Below are positions 37,824 to 49,331 of a stretch of DNA of 64,000 bases, piece after piece. Below the pieces are notes generated by a model. It was given only the letters and a program-made list of their open reading frames with translations, ran no database searches and was not told where the DNA came from. The number at the start of each line of letters is the position of its first letter. Positions within the stretch are counted from its first letter, which is position 1. A program made the translations under genes and the position numbers. The stretch covers positions 62,931,872 to 62,995,871 of the forward strand of contig CM043953.1 of the NCBI GenBank assembly GCA_014529385.2, in the 5' to 3' direction. The stretch is from Adiantum capillus-veneris (Eukaryota > Streptophyta > Polypodiopsida > Polypodiales > Pteridaceae).

Positions 37824-39697
37824 ACCAAAAGTAGTAAAATCACTATGTAAAAATAACTAGAAGTGCCAAGAATGTATAAAATGGACTTACGGGAAAAATC
37901 CGACAGAGTCTCCTTTATACGGGGAGTAAACTCTCAAACTCGACAGACCAAAAGTAAGCGCATGAATTGCTGAGAACAGCCACTGGGCATAAACTGCTCA
38001 AAACCACTATTGTGTGAGCATCAACTCGGTGTCAAAAGCACAAGAATCTGCCCAGATACATATCCTATGGCAAGGGTATCGTAAGAGGGGAACTCCAGCT
38101 ACCTGTATCACCGAAGATATCTCAATATTCAAGAATATCCCGGCTCAAAGAAAACCTCATGCTATTGACCCTCCGAAGGCTAATGCAGACACAAAAGGAC
38201 TAGCCATAGTCTCAGAAAGGGCTCTTTCGGTCTGAATCTAAAAAAACGGCCAGGAAAACTGCGAAAATAGCCCAAAAATGGCTCCATTGGTAGTACAATA
38301 GGCAGTGTTCGTAACTCAATGTACATGAGTGACTGCGCTCAAGTAGACACCAAGAACTGTTGCATGCAGTAAAAGTGATCCCTACGGGGATGTCTGCTCT
38401 CAAAAGAGCTCCATATCACAATGGTGTGCTAAAGCAAACACGCATCTATCAATGCATCTGCCCACAGAGAAACTGCTGTCAAAATGACTGCCAAAATTGC
38501 CTGAAAAGCATTGTGTCTAAAAACCTAGGGAATCTGTGTGTAAACGGGCTTAAAAGCCTCCTGTAACCTACGCGTTGATGTCGGTATGTGCCAATTTTCA
38601 CCATCCGACGAAAATGTGCTAGTCGAGTAGCTACCAAGAGAGTCGTAGCCAAAAACTGTGCCGTAAAGTCTGATTGGTGTGCTTGGTGCTGATGTCGGGT
38701 GTCACTGCTCTATGGTAGAGGCACCTCATCCATGCACGTGGCAAGCACAGTTGTCCACGGGAAGATAGTAGTCCGCGGGAACACCGGCGTCAGGGTCGGA
38801 TGTCAAAAATCCGCCATGCAAAGAGAGGTGTCGATGCCGAGTCGCAAGGATGGTAGCGAAACTAATGTGTTGTATTGTCAAGGAAAGCCAAGAAAATTGA
38901 GAAATTGACTAGCTGATGTCGAAACCAATGCGATGTCAAGGACTAGTCGAGAGCTAGTCAATTCGCTCTTGTCGATATCGGTGCCAATGCTGTGCGGCAA
39001 GTCGTTGATCTCGAGGCCGTCAGTGTTGAGGCCATAAAGAGTGTCATCAAAAACTTGCTCACTATCTCTCTCTCACTCGCTCGCTCCTCTCAATCTTGGG
39101 GTTTGTCAAGGGCTACAATGGAGGAGAGGGGGGGGGGGGGGGGGGGGGAGGGAGGGGGTAGTTGGGGTTGTCAGAGGGCAAAGATGGGAGTGGTCCCTTA
39201 CACATATTATAATGTAAGTGACTTTTAAGTCCTTGACAAGTGTGTGCCCTAATCTATGCTCGCTAGTACCTTGCTACTCACGAGCGTGTTTTGTTTGCTT
39301 TGCACACAGCTCGACTTCGAATTCCTCTACTAGTTTATTGCCTCCAAGGGTTGCCTAATTTTGCTGCTCAATATTGTTCACGGCGGAAAGTTGTCTGCCT
39401 GTGCCCTCGTTGCCTATTTCCACTGTGTAGTGTTGTGTCAAGCTTGGTTATGATTTCCGGGTGAAGTCGCTTTGCTTGCTCCTATAGGCTTTATTCACGG
39501 CTTGAGTCGACCTGTTGCTCACGGCCCGAGTCGACCCTCCCAAGCTTCTGCACTGCCCAATTTCAAAGGCCTCGATTCCTCCAAGCTCTCATTTTCGACT
39601 ATCTAATTTTGTAGAGCTTGTCGAGCTCTTAATCCCTTGCTCGACTGGGAAAATTGCACGCGCAGATAGGAGCGGGATAGGGGTTTGCCTCCTAGAT
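37824..39697. other. Copia 5' internal region, no recognisable genes
   Basis: This 1.9 kb between the gag remnant and the 5' LTR holds no supported coding sequence. It has a G-run near 39129-39148 and short CT runs near 39063-39090. It may include foreign sequence, since a primer-binding site is missing next to the LTR. Confidence 0.4.
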
Positions 39698-39852
39698 TGA
39701 GTGCAAGGGAAGAAGAGAAGGAGAAGGGGATGGAGCAGAAACACTGTGTATTGGAGCATTAGAGAGCACTATCTCTCTTCTCCTTATTCTCAATACAACC
39801 AAAGAATACAGGAGGGCGGGCGCCTGACCACGGGGTCACTAGCCTATAACAC

Positions 39853-39856
<4 letters not shown>

Positions 39857-39910
<54 letters not shown>
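39857..39910. repeat. (GA)n microsatellite at LTR edge
   Basis: About 27 GA units begin exactly at the outer end of the copia 5' LTR. Confidence 0.95.
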
Positions 39911-39913
<3 letters not shown>

Positions 39914-40562
39914 CTGGTTGATTGCTATGCTTATGAGGGTGTGTGTGGTGTGGATGTAGCAAACGAGTGAGAGGGAGAAAGAAATAAGGCATATTATTAA
40001 TGTATTGAAGAGAGTGATATAGGGGCTGGATAATGATTGCGAGAGGTAGTATTTAGGAGTTGAAACAACAAACCAAGAGAGTAGCTATTCTTAAGGATCA
40101 ACAGAATTTGGGACGTGGGCTGGCAAACAATGATCATGCAGATATAGGGGAATTCCAAACTCCGAGCAAAACTTTTCGAGCAATCATAAAACCGAGCAGA
40201 TCCAAACATGATTGATGTTTTTAAAAAATCATAAAAGGTGCAACTTATTGGAATATCCAACTTTATTCTAAGGTATCCCTACATCATCATTTTAGATTGG
40301 CCACCATGGCTGTCGATTTGTTAGTCCTTAGCTTCCCTTCCTCCCTCATGTCTCAGAAGCTAGACATTCATAGGGGCATCCAATTATGCTGGAGTGGTGC
40401 TACAAGTCAGCAAGGAAGTTCAAGGCTATTAAATTTCCATGCAGTGCGCATCGATTGTTGCCATTCATATCATTAGTAGGAGCTGATGTGTGTGGTTGTC
40501 TTCAAGAGCTTTGCTTGCTGCCAATTCGAGGTTTTTTAATTTATTTTGGAGGTCGCCACCAT

Positions 40563-40564
<2 letters not shown>

Positions 40565-40641
<77 letters not shown>
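40565..40641. repeat. (CT)n microsatellite
   Basis: About 38 CT units. No gene is supported between 39911 and 40750. Confidence 0.95.
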
Positions 40642-40644
<3 letters not shown>

Positions 40645-40757
40645 GAAAAAGCATCTCTTGAGTAGTCTTATGTTTACAAGTGTTTACAAGTATGGATGCA
40701 CCAAGACAAATCCGGTACACATACCAAGACGGGAGAGAGACATATATTCAAAGACTT

Positions 40758-41075
40758 ATTTGGGTATGCTCATAACATCACCCGCATAAATATCTTCACC
40801 ATCATTCCCATTTGCAGTTTTCGAATCATGCACTGAAATGGTGAAACCCCCATTACCGGGCGCAATGGAGTAGAGAGTGTCTCCTTTCTCCATGTGGTAC
40901 CTGGGTGGCGTACTTGTGTTTGTAGAGAAATGGCTTCACCGTCTTGTAGAAGCTCCATGCAATGCCACAGAGAACATCGAGGCCTGCCGTCTTTGCCACC
41001 ACTCCGTTTTTATTCCTATTCCCGCTTGTTCTTCTCTTGGGTCTCTTTTATGTAGCAGACAGCAAACAACCCCAC
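40758..41075 (-). pseudogene. LysM-domain protein remnant
   Basis: On the minus strand the frame ending near 40758 reads MEKGDTLYSIAPGNGG, then NGNDGEDIYAGDVMSIPK and stop. This has the layout of a LysM domain (GDTL..IA ... IYAGD.L.IP). Upstream, in another frame, VLCGIAWSFYKTVKPFLYKHKYATQ could be its N-terminal or membrane-proximal part. A one-base shift near 40905, or an exon junction, separates them. LysM domains bind N-acetylglucosamine glycans. With no clear start codon and a frame break, a host gene fragment is the safest call. Confidence 0.5.
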
Positions 41076-41106
41076 AGGCACAAATAAAAATCGGCTATAG
41101 TTGAAA

Positions 41107-41132
41107 GCGTCCCCCCCCCCCCCCCCCCCCCT
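41107..41132. repeat. Poly-C tract
   Basis: A C homopolymer of more than 20 bases is followed by a short CT run. It lies just left of the small TIR element. Confidence 0.95.
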
Positions 41133-41152
41133 CTCTCTCCAAAAATTTAAAA

Positions 41153-41623
41153 AGGAAAATTACCAAAACACCCCTCTTATTTATGGAAATTCCCAAAATC
41201 CCAAAATACCATTGTATCTATTTTGGTTGGATTTCTCAAGATTTTCTAATCTTTATTTCCTTTTTAGAATCCAGATCCGTGTTTAATTGCTTAGCATGTA
41301 ATTTTTCACAAAATTATGTCTAAAAATAATGAAGCAATTCATCTTCGAAGCCTACATAACTAACTCAAAATCTAGTTTTAACATCTTGTATTGATAGATA
41401 ATCAGTCTCCTTTTGAAAAGCTACTAATTTTTTAACTTTGGAGAAATTTAATCTCACAACCCCCTGGTATTCAAGAAAATTTGGAAATTTGAAGGGAATT
41501 TATGACAAAATATTCGGGGTATTTGGGGGATTCTTTGGGATTCTTTTGATATTTGAAGGGTATTTTGGGAATTTTGACAAATTAGAGAGGTATTTTGGTA
41601 ATTTCCACATATTAAATTTAAAA
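41153..41623. mobile_element. Small non-autonomous TIR element (MITE-like), uninterrupted copy
   Basis: The left end reads GGAAAATTACCAAAACACCC. The right end is the inverted GGTATTTTGGTAATTTCC. Inverted similarity, built from degenerate 'CCAAAATACCC/GGGTATTTTGG' units, extends over much of both halves, so the whole can fold back. The centre reads AACATCTTGTATTGATAG (about 41380-41397). The copy at 43897-55091 has the same two halves but is split at this point. The superfamily is unknown; no target duplication is clear. Confidence 0.75.
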
Positions 41624-41904
41624 AAAACTCTTAAAATAGTCTGCGCCGGTCGGACTGTTTCAAGAGGTTTTTTTTAATAAATTTGGACATCTTGTTGACA
41701 CTTTTGGATTGCTCCATTATGCCGATTTTCTCTTCGTCAGGTCTGGTCTACGGTTGCCATTACTCCACCATGCGCGCATCTGGTCTATAGATGCTCTCTC
41801 TTGCTCGTCTTATATCAACAGGTACGTTATAGAACCCTCTCTCTCAACTCTCTCTCTCTCTCTCTCTCTAACAAAATCTTTTTTTTTTTTGCTTTTCCAA
41901 TAGT

Positions 41905-42077
41905 TTTTTCAGCCATCACGGGAGCCATCGCAAGAGCACATGATGCAGCTTGCTCTCTACCAAAAACTAAAAACAAAACTGCTGGAAACAGTCCGGCGCG
42001 GACTGTTTTCAGCAGTTTTTTTTCAGTTTTTGCTAGAGAGCAAGCTGCAGCATGTGCTCTCGTGATGGCTGAGAAAA
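41905..42077. repeat. Long hairpin (inverted repeat, ~80 bp arms)
   Basis: The centre is CAGTCCGGCGCGGACTG (41990-42006). The arms extend through AACTGCTG, AAAAACT, GAGAGCAAGCTGCAGCATGTGCTC and CAGCCATCACG. The left arm has a 12-base insertion near 41921-41932 and a few mismatches. Related GCGCCGGTCGGACTGTTT and AAACAGTTTGTGCCGGC motifs lie just outside the right ends of both small TIR elements (about 41645 and 55107). Confidence 0.85.
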
Positions 42078-42406
42078 CGTGCCATGCAAATTCAGCGAGG
42101 TCGGATGACTGCTGCAACATGAATAGCTACCACAAGATGGCAGCTCACTGCAGTCAATCTTGCCTTAGGTTATGGAACCTCCTCCAAGCACGTGTCTACT
42201 TTGGAAAGGAGGTACTTAGTACTACCCCACCCTGGGAGTCCCCGACCTTATCCTCCAAGGCAAATCGGGCGAAGGCGACTCTGCTGAAAATAGAAGAGAG
42301 AGTGCCTTAGAGAAAATCATCGCATAGCTGCGTGTTTGCTATAGAGTTCTCGTGCAGATCACGTTTATTTATTAGTTGTAGCTCATCAGGTCAAGTCATT
42401 GATAAC

Positions 42407-42410
<4 letters not shown>

Positions 42411-42474
<64 letters not shown>
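42411..42474. repeat. (GA)n microsatellite
   Basis: About 32 GA units; first member of the GA/CT/GA cluster. Confidence 0.95.
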
Positions 42475-42479
<5 letters not shown>

Positions 42480-42605
42480 AATTGAAGAAGATCACCTACA
42501 CCTGTATTCGTGTCCGTGTGCTGCTGTTTTTGTGTGTGTGTGTGACACACAAAGAGTCAAAATACTGCAAATATGAAAGAACAAGATCTCGCAAAAAAAA
42601 ATTCT

Positions 42606-42607
<2 letters not shown>

Positions 42608-42658
<51 letters not shown>

Positions 42659-42668
42659 CCCCCCCCCA
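42608..42668. repeat. (CT)n plus poly-C
   Basis: About 24 CT units run into a C homopolymer. This tract is the inverse of its GA neighbours on both sides. Confidence 0.95.
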
Positions 42669-42700
42669 AAATGTTAAAAAAAAAAACTATTGCATCCGCG

Positions 42701-42892
<192 letters not shown>

Positions 42893-43069
42893 AGCCTAGA
42901 AATGAAGAACTTGAAGTTAATACAAAGCACAACGCAGATTGTTGAAAGAGGTGGTGTTGCCGAACAGGATGCAAAAGTCTGTTGTGGTGGCGTCGTACCA
43001 TTTTTAGGAGGACTCGGTTCACAAGAAGAAGGTACAGCGCTGCACCAAGCTCATGGCTCATGAGTCATG

Positions 43070-43513
43070 ATTAGAACAATGAGTGCAACATTGGAGACTA
43101 GGTTAGGCTTGATCCTTCCCGACCTCTAAGTAGGAGAAAGCGTTGGATTATGGCTGATCAGATAATGAAAAAGGAGAAGGTTTATGTGTGGCCAACTGAA
43201 GACTCTTCTCAAGGTAGCACACAAAATTCAGCGCCTACAACACCTTAAACATGTTCGGAAGTCGTCTTCTTGTGATTGTTCCCCCATGCTAGTTATGTGG
43301 GAGGTCCATCCAACATAAGCGTAGAACGGAGCTTTTGATTGAGGAAAGACCAATAGTCAGTTTCATTCCCTTATTGTAAGGAAGACTTTCATACACAACC
43401 GTTTTAACTTTTAGAGGTGGTAGTGTTCGGAGGCTCATAGAGCTTTTGAGGTAATTTGTGCACTTGAATGGCCTTATTCTCGTGTATATTGAATGTCAAC
43501 AGTTTTTTATCGC

Positions 43514-43570
<57 letters not shown>

Positions 43571-43890
43571 AGGGAGGGAGAGTGTCGGCATAAGTGTTCG
43601 ACGAAAATCAATTTCACAAACGTACAAAATTCAAGATTCAAATAGGAAATTTTTTCAAATAACATACAATTCTTACAATTTAATCGTATTTTCATGAATT
43701 TTCCAAGCGGATTTTCTGCTTCCCCCCACCTTTTACTTGCTATTTTTGAATTTTCAACATGCACTACTCACATGCCACTTGGTCAACCTTCCCAATTTTA
43801 CTTTAAATCAATAGAAGGGATCTTAGTTGATTCCATCTAACAAAACACTTTTAGAATCGTGCTAGGTTACTCACCCAAAGCCTTTAAAAA
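43070..43890. other. Unassigned spacer with (GA)n
   Basis: No gene is supported. A GA tract runs from 43518 to 43564, followed by short GAGG repeats. Confidence 0.5.
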
Positions 43891-44663
43891 AAAGGAAAAA
43901 TTACCAAAATATCCCTCTGATTTGTGGAAATTTCCAAAATACCCCTAAAATTTCAAAAATTCCCAAAATATCCTGTATCTATTTTGATTGGATTGTTCAA
44001 GATTTTTTAATGTTTAATCCTTTTTTATAATTGAGATCCGTTTTTGCATGCTTAGCATGTAATTTGCAACAGATTACCTTGCAAAAAAAGGCAAGTATCT
44101 ATACAATTACCTCACAAAAAAGGCAATTTTGTCTAAAGATAATGAAGCGATTCATCTCCAAAGCCTACATAATCAACTCAAATTATGGATTCATCATCTT
44201 ATTGGCCTGTGGAAGGCCATAGTGTTTTAGGTGCAAAATTGTTGCAAAGCTCAGGCCGTTCGATATTGTTGCTGGATGACTGCCACGTGTTAGGTTTACT
44301 AAAGGTTCATTTGACACAATTTGCAAACCCTTTTCGTGCTGCTCTTGGCAGGTCTCGTCCCTTTTTGCCCTGCTCCTAGCAAAGAAGGTGGCGCGTGCAA
44401 CGGGTCTTGTCCTTTCGAGAAGGTGGCGCGCAACAAGTATGCGTCTTTTCGTGCTGTTCCCGCCAGAGGACATGGCACCAAGAGGTGCTTGATATGCAGT
44501 CCTGCTTGTTTAATGCCGAAGGCGGGGTTTTCAAGATTGTTGAAGGCGACTGCATTCAATGGTGCCGTTGTGCAGGCTCAGGTGGCGAGCACTACTCATG
44601 TTGTCCTTTATGCTTGAGAGCACGTGTTGAAAGGCACCCGAGAATGTAATGTTTAGAAAAATC

Positions 44664-44689
44664 CACGTGCTTATTGTAGCTTATATAAG
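44664..44689 (+). promoter_or_regulatory. G-box and TATA box upstream of the Helentron RPA gene
   Basis: CACGTG at 44664-44669 and TATATAAG at 44682-44689 are arranged like a plant core promoter, about 470 bp before the RPA start codon. Function is inferred. Confidence 0.45.
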
Positions 44690-44760
44690 AGGCCAAAAAG
44701 GCCATAAAAATGCAGTGTAACAAGCCCTTCTCTCAGCTGGTTGTGATTATACTGTGTCAT

Positions 44761-44941
44761 GCTTTTATAGATGTGGCAGCAAGTCTCAAGATTTGTTTTA
44801 ATGTTTGAGCTTTTGAGCTACATTATCTAGTGGAAGATTCTCTCTCTGTCGTGATTTTGTAGATGTGCCAGCAAGTCTCAATCTTTGTTTTGATGTTTGA
44901 GCTTTGACCTATCATTATTTGGTGGAAGATTCTCTCTTTGT
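44761..44941. repeat. Two-copy tandem repeat in the 5' region of the Helentron
   Basis: Two units of about 90 bp share AGATGTG(G/C)CAGCAAGTCTCAA, TTTGTTTT(A/G)ATGTTTGAGCTTT and GTGGAAGATTCTCTCT. Confidence 0.8.
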
Positions 44942-45161
44942 TATTCGATTTCTCTGTGCTGATATGCTGCAATTCCAAATTTACATCAGTCGAGTCACCA
45001 TATGCAAACCAATGGTTTCTTCTGCTAAATGCTGTTGAGGAAGTTGTTGTCGCTTGTGAGGAGTTGAAATTTGTTGAGCGTTTGTTGTGGATTAGTTTGA
45101 GGGTTTGTGTGTTGTGCCTTAAAGTAGCTGCATCAACATTTGTTTGGAGGTCCTCTTTATC

Positions 45162-48100
45162 ATGGCATCTGATGGTGGCATTGCTGGTGGTGGTGAAGGG
45201 AGTGCAAGCAATGCCTCACCCAGCGGTGGTGAGAGCATGGACTTCTCTGGAGGTTTGTTTCTCTGGCTCGTCGACAGTTTCTTGTATGCTTATGTATGGT
45301 GACAATTGGTTTACTTGCTCTATGCTCGTGTTGGTTTTGATTGTCGATCCTGGTTTCTTCTTGCTTGCAAGCGACGCACTCGAAAATGTTTCTTGCACTG
45401 GTGTTGTTCTCCCGCTCCTGGTGCTTGGTTTCTGTTTTGCTTGCAAGTGATGTACCACGAGACAGTTGCAGTGACATCATTTCATTCCCTGCTTCTTTGA
45501 GCTGGTCCTGCCTACAGTGGCCTAGTGTTGCTCCATTTGCTTCTGTTGCATTAGGAGCACCACTAATTGAGCTAGTTGTTTTCTCCCTTGGCGGCTAGGT
45601 TTGGCATGTGTTGACCCTGTTTTTGAGCTTAAATGCATGTTCGGTCATTGCCTCGTCGATGGTCTCTTGCAATGCTTACCTGTGGTGGTAATTGAATTAC
45701 TTGCTCTATGCTATTGTTGTTTTTTTATTGTTGGTCCTGGTTTCTTTCTGCTTGCATGCGACGCACTCAAGAACATTGCCTTATGTTGGTATTGCCATCC
45801 TAGCTCCCTGGTGCTGGTTTTTTCCTTGCTCTGCAGGTGATGCAATCGAGATGTTGGCTGTGACTGTTGTTTTTTGATTGCTGGTCCTGGTTTCTTTCTG
45901 CTTCCGTGCGATGCACTCGAGAACACTGACTTATGCTGGTATTGTCGTCCTAGCTCTTGGTGCTATTTTTTCCCTGCTGCTGCAGGTGATGCTATTGTTG
46001 GGTTTTGATTGTGCTGGTCTTGGTTTCTTTCTGCTTGCGTGCGATGCACTCGAGAACATTGCCTTATGTTGGTATTGTCATCCTAGCTCTTGGTGCTGGT
46101 TTTTTCCCTGCTAGTGATGCAATCGAGATGTTGGCTATGACTGTTGTTTTTTGATTGCTGGTCCTGGTTTCTTTTTGCTTCCGTGCGATGCACTTGAGAA
46201 CATTGCCTTATGGTGGTATTGTCGTCCTAGCTCCTGGTGCTAGTTTTTTCCCTGCTGCTTCTGCAGGTGATGGAATCGAGATGTTGGCTGTGACATCGTT
46301 CCCTATTTTTTGTGAGGTGGTCTTGCCTGCCATGCTTGAGTGTTGTTCCGCTTGCTTCTGTCACATTAGGAGCACCATTGACTGGGCTGTTTTTTTCCCT
46401 CTCTGCAACCAGCTTTGGCATCTACTGACGCTGTGTTTCAATTGAAATGCGCACTCGAGGAATGCTTTTTTTGCTTCGCAAACCTGTTGATGCACAACAT
46501 TCTTTTGCAGGTTTTGTTCTTGAGTTGAAGCATGCAAGTTTTTATCTTCAATTGATGGGTGTAGCCAACGCTTGGCGTGCATGGTGAGGAAGTGTCTGCT
46601 GCATTATGGTGATGTGTGTAGGAGCTAGCTTGCTTTGCTTGCCGTTGTGGAGTGGCATCTTCCGACTGGTTGAGCCTGTTTTTGGCGTCAAGTATCCTTG
46701 TTCCAAGCCTGCATGACAATTAGTACTCTGGTCCCACGTCCAGCGAGTAGCATGGCTGTCGTAAGCTGCTTCAGCTCATTGACCATCGTCTACCTTATGT
46801 GTCAGCAGGTCCTTTCAAGGAATATTATCCATGAGCCAGATCTGGAGCATTAGTCTGCGTTTTTTGTTACGGTTCTTGCTTGGGGTTGTTTGCACAGGGT
46901 CTGTTATGCGGGATTGCCCATGCTCACTCCCAGGTTTTGGTTGTGCTCTGACTATCTTGTACTTTGTAGCAGCAGGCAGTCAGCTAGTGCCCTTGGTTTT
47001 TGTCACTTGGGATTCTCCGCCTAGCATCGCGGCGTGCTGGTGCAAGCTTCTCTAGATCCTTTCAAGAGCTTCATTTCTGCGCTCATTTTTCCTTGGCTTT
47101 TACGAGTGTGTGGCATGTTGGACGTTTTTAACGTCCTCTTTGCTATGCTCAACTAGTCAATGCTATGCTTAATTGGATGCTTCCTTTTCTTTTCCTCTTG
47201 CAGAGTTGCATAGGTTAGTTGAATCTCCTCCATGTCTTGCAAGCAAACGTTCATCGCAGCTGGTGTTGTCGAGCTCTGCTGGGTTGTCCCCAAATCCGAG
47301 CTCCGAGGAAACCGCAGCTAGGAAGAGGTGTAGGCATGCCTTGCTTCAAGGAAGCCATGCTAGCCATCTTGCTAGTAGTGCAGGTATGACAAGCGCGCAC
47401 ATTCATTCTTTGTGGAACAGGCTTGATGTGTCTGTGATGTTCTCTACTGCAATGCACTCTTGAGTGTTGAAATGCATTAAGATGGTGCTCTGCTTTTTTT
47501 TTGTAGGCAAAGTATACTCTCCACTAGGGGAGGAGTGCACACAAGCACCGTCTTCGTCTCAACAGCAACTTCCTTGCCTAGCTCGCGAATTAAGCAAAGA
47601 TGCAGCCTCATTTTCTGAAGCTGGCCAATCTTCAGCTGCTCACAATATCTTGGACCGTGGCAAGCTACTGGACAAAGGGAGAAGCTTGATAGTCAAGGAA
47701 ACCTTGCCGCTATTCGTGATTAGCGATATAGATGAGGGTAATAAACCTTTCTCCATAGAGGGGAAGATCTTGAATTGGTACGGTACATACAGTTCCATCT
47801 CCCCTGGGCAAAAGAAAAATTCACGTTACTTCAAGTTCGACATCGTCGATGCCGATTGCATCGACACGATCACGGTCGTCGTTGTGGATCCCTTCATTGA
47901 GAGCTACACCAAGGAGCTCAAGATCGGCTTGTTCATCAAGATTGACTGTCCTCTTGTGAGGGCTAAAAACCATAATGATGCTGGCTCAACTTTGTTCTCC
48001 TTGCATGTCGATGTGTCAACAACCATTCGACCTTGTGACCCATTCCCTATTTCTTTAGCTTTCTATCCTGAGACCAAGATAAGCACATTTCTTGCTGACA

Positions 48101-48240
48101 CTGCAATTTCTAAGACTACTAGCCCACGTCCGCCCTTGACGACACTGGCGTTTGTTGTCTTGCAAAGTCATAATTCCATGAGAGAATTGGCACTACATTC
48201 GGGGATTTGGGTGTTGCCGATGGCCCCTGACCCTAGATAA
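45162..48240 (+). CDS. Helitron-associated RPA1-like OB-fold protein (5' exons)
   Basis: Three exons join in phase. Exon 1 is 45162-45252 (MASDGGIAGGGEG start). Exon 2 is 47204-47383 (LHRLVESPPCLASKR). Exon 3 starts at 47507 (GKVYSPLGEE) and stays open to 48240. Donors and acceptors are GT/AG with pyrimidine tracts. The intron between exons 1 and 2 is about 1.95 kb and holds a tandem repeat array. Exon 3 contains SIEGKILNWYGTYSS, YFKFDIVDADCIDTITVVVVD and LKIGLFIKID, the strand pattern of an RPA70-type OB fold that binds single-stranded DNA. Plant Helitrons commonly carry such a gene, thought to help protect single-stranded intermediates. Where exon 3 ends is unclear: the open frame stops at 48238-48240. 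Confidence 0.75.
45336..46305. repeat. Intronic tandem repeat array (~130-150 bp units, about four to five copies)
   Basis: Units begin near 45336 (diverged), 45725, 45876, 46007 and 46154. Each carries TCCTGGTTTCTTT, GATGCACTCGAGAACA or close variants, and a TTTTTTCC...GCAGGTGATG... end that looks like a splice acceptor followed by a donor-like GT. The array sits wholly within the first RPA intron. Confidence 0.85.
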
Positions 48241-48319
48241 CAAAGCAATTGTATGTATCAGAAGCATTGGATTCAATGTTCCTTTCTTTCAATGTTGACA
48301 AACCTTTTGTCATATGTAG

Positions 48320-49122
48320 GTGAGCTTTGTCAACTCTCAAAAGCATGACTACGATCGAGTCATGGCCCAGATGGCTAGGGAGGACACTGTTATGTTTGTG
48401 GCTAGGAATATTGGCCTCTTTGTTGGCAACGTGTGCACATGGTCTATTCTAGACGTCACAACTTGGGTCCCCGTGCGAGGATCACGCTTAAAACAAGAAT
48501 TGACCACAACATTTCATAGACAGTGTGAGATTCTCGGCTACAATAGAGAGGTGACTTTGCATGCTTTGTAGTTAACTAGACAAAGACATCTTTAGTGGTC
48601 TTTACACGTTTGTTTTTTTTGTAGGTTGTGGGGACTTTGCGCTTTGTGAACTTAAATAGAGCTTTCTTGCATTCCCAGTGCTCAGTTTGTGACTCACTGA
48701 AGGTGAAGAAGGTTGAAGTCCGACTGCGTTGTTCTCTTTACGATAAAGATCACGTCGTCAACACGACTCTCATACTGGAGGCATAGATCCGAAGCAACAT
48801 TGACAGACGTTTTCTGGTGGTTCAAGTGTCAGGGTCTATGGTGGATCGCCTTCTGGCCTTGCCAAGGATCTTTAAGGAGGTCTACATGGAGAGCATTCCA
48901 GAGGTGAGGGATATTTTATCGACATCCATTATCGAGGGTGTGTTCAAACACAAATGGTTCTATGATATCTTTCACTCCTCTGTTGGAAACCTAGATGCTT
49001 TGAGAGCATGGATTTCCATAGCTTTTTGCCTTTCACCACGAATAACTATGCTTCCTTACCTAGACCCCTCTACAATCGATGAATTAAATTTTGGCTTGTC
49101 CATTGTATATCGAGTTTCATAA
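48320..49122 (+). pseudogene. Probable 3' exons of the Helentron RPA-like gene
   Basis: Blocks starting after TATGTAG (48319) and TTTTTTGTAG (48624) read VSFVNSQKHDYDRV and VVGTLRFVNLNRAFLHSQCSVCD. After a TAG at about 48784 the frame continues VSGSMVDRLLALPRIFKEVYME. The CxxC and following residues could be a degenerate RPA zinc region. Frame joins to exon 3 are not all consistent, so decay or a mis-set intron is likely. Confidence 0.5.
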
Positions 49123-49224
49123 CAAAATGGTATCCTACTTTTAATCCTTGTTGCCGTGGTGTATCTCCATAACTCTCTTTCTACTCTTCCTTCCTCTCCA
49201 TCTTTTCAACCTTCCAAAGCACAG

Positions 49225-49246
49225 ACTCTCTCTCTCTCTCTCTCTC

Positions 49247-49280
<34 letters not shown>
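49225..49280. repeat. (CT)n-(AC)n compound microsatellite
   Basis: A CT tract is followed directly by an AC tract, between the RPA-like and Rep genes. Confidence 0.95.
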
Positions 49281-49285
<5 letters not shown>

Positions 49286-49331
49286 AACACACAAGACGGA
49301 TGAATATTTACAATCTTCGCGTGCTTTTGCA

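Larger units (their letters stand above)
34317..39856 (-). mobile_element. Decayed Ty1/copia element with ~160 bp LTRs
   Basis: The LTRs are 34317-34477 and 39698-39856. On the minus strand each starts TGTTGGGTTATAGG or TGTTGTGTTATAGG and ends CTTGCACTCA. A copia-type polypurine site (AAGTGGGAGAC) directly precedes the 3' LTR at 34478. The expected Met-tRNA primer site does not follow the 5' LTR, and no target duplication is seen; a (GA)n run abuts the outer end at 39857. Domain order is gag, protease, integrase, reverse transcriptase, RNase H, as in Ty1/copia. Confidence 0.75.

Noticed and set aside
44183-44649. Open frames with several cysteines near the left end of the Helentron
   Set aside because: Overlapping frames on both strands, no matching domain, and they lie upstream of the likely promoter.
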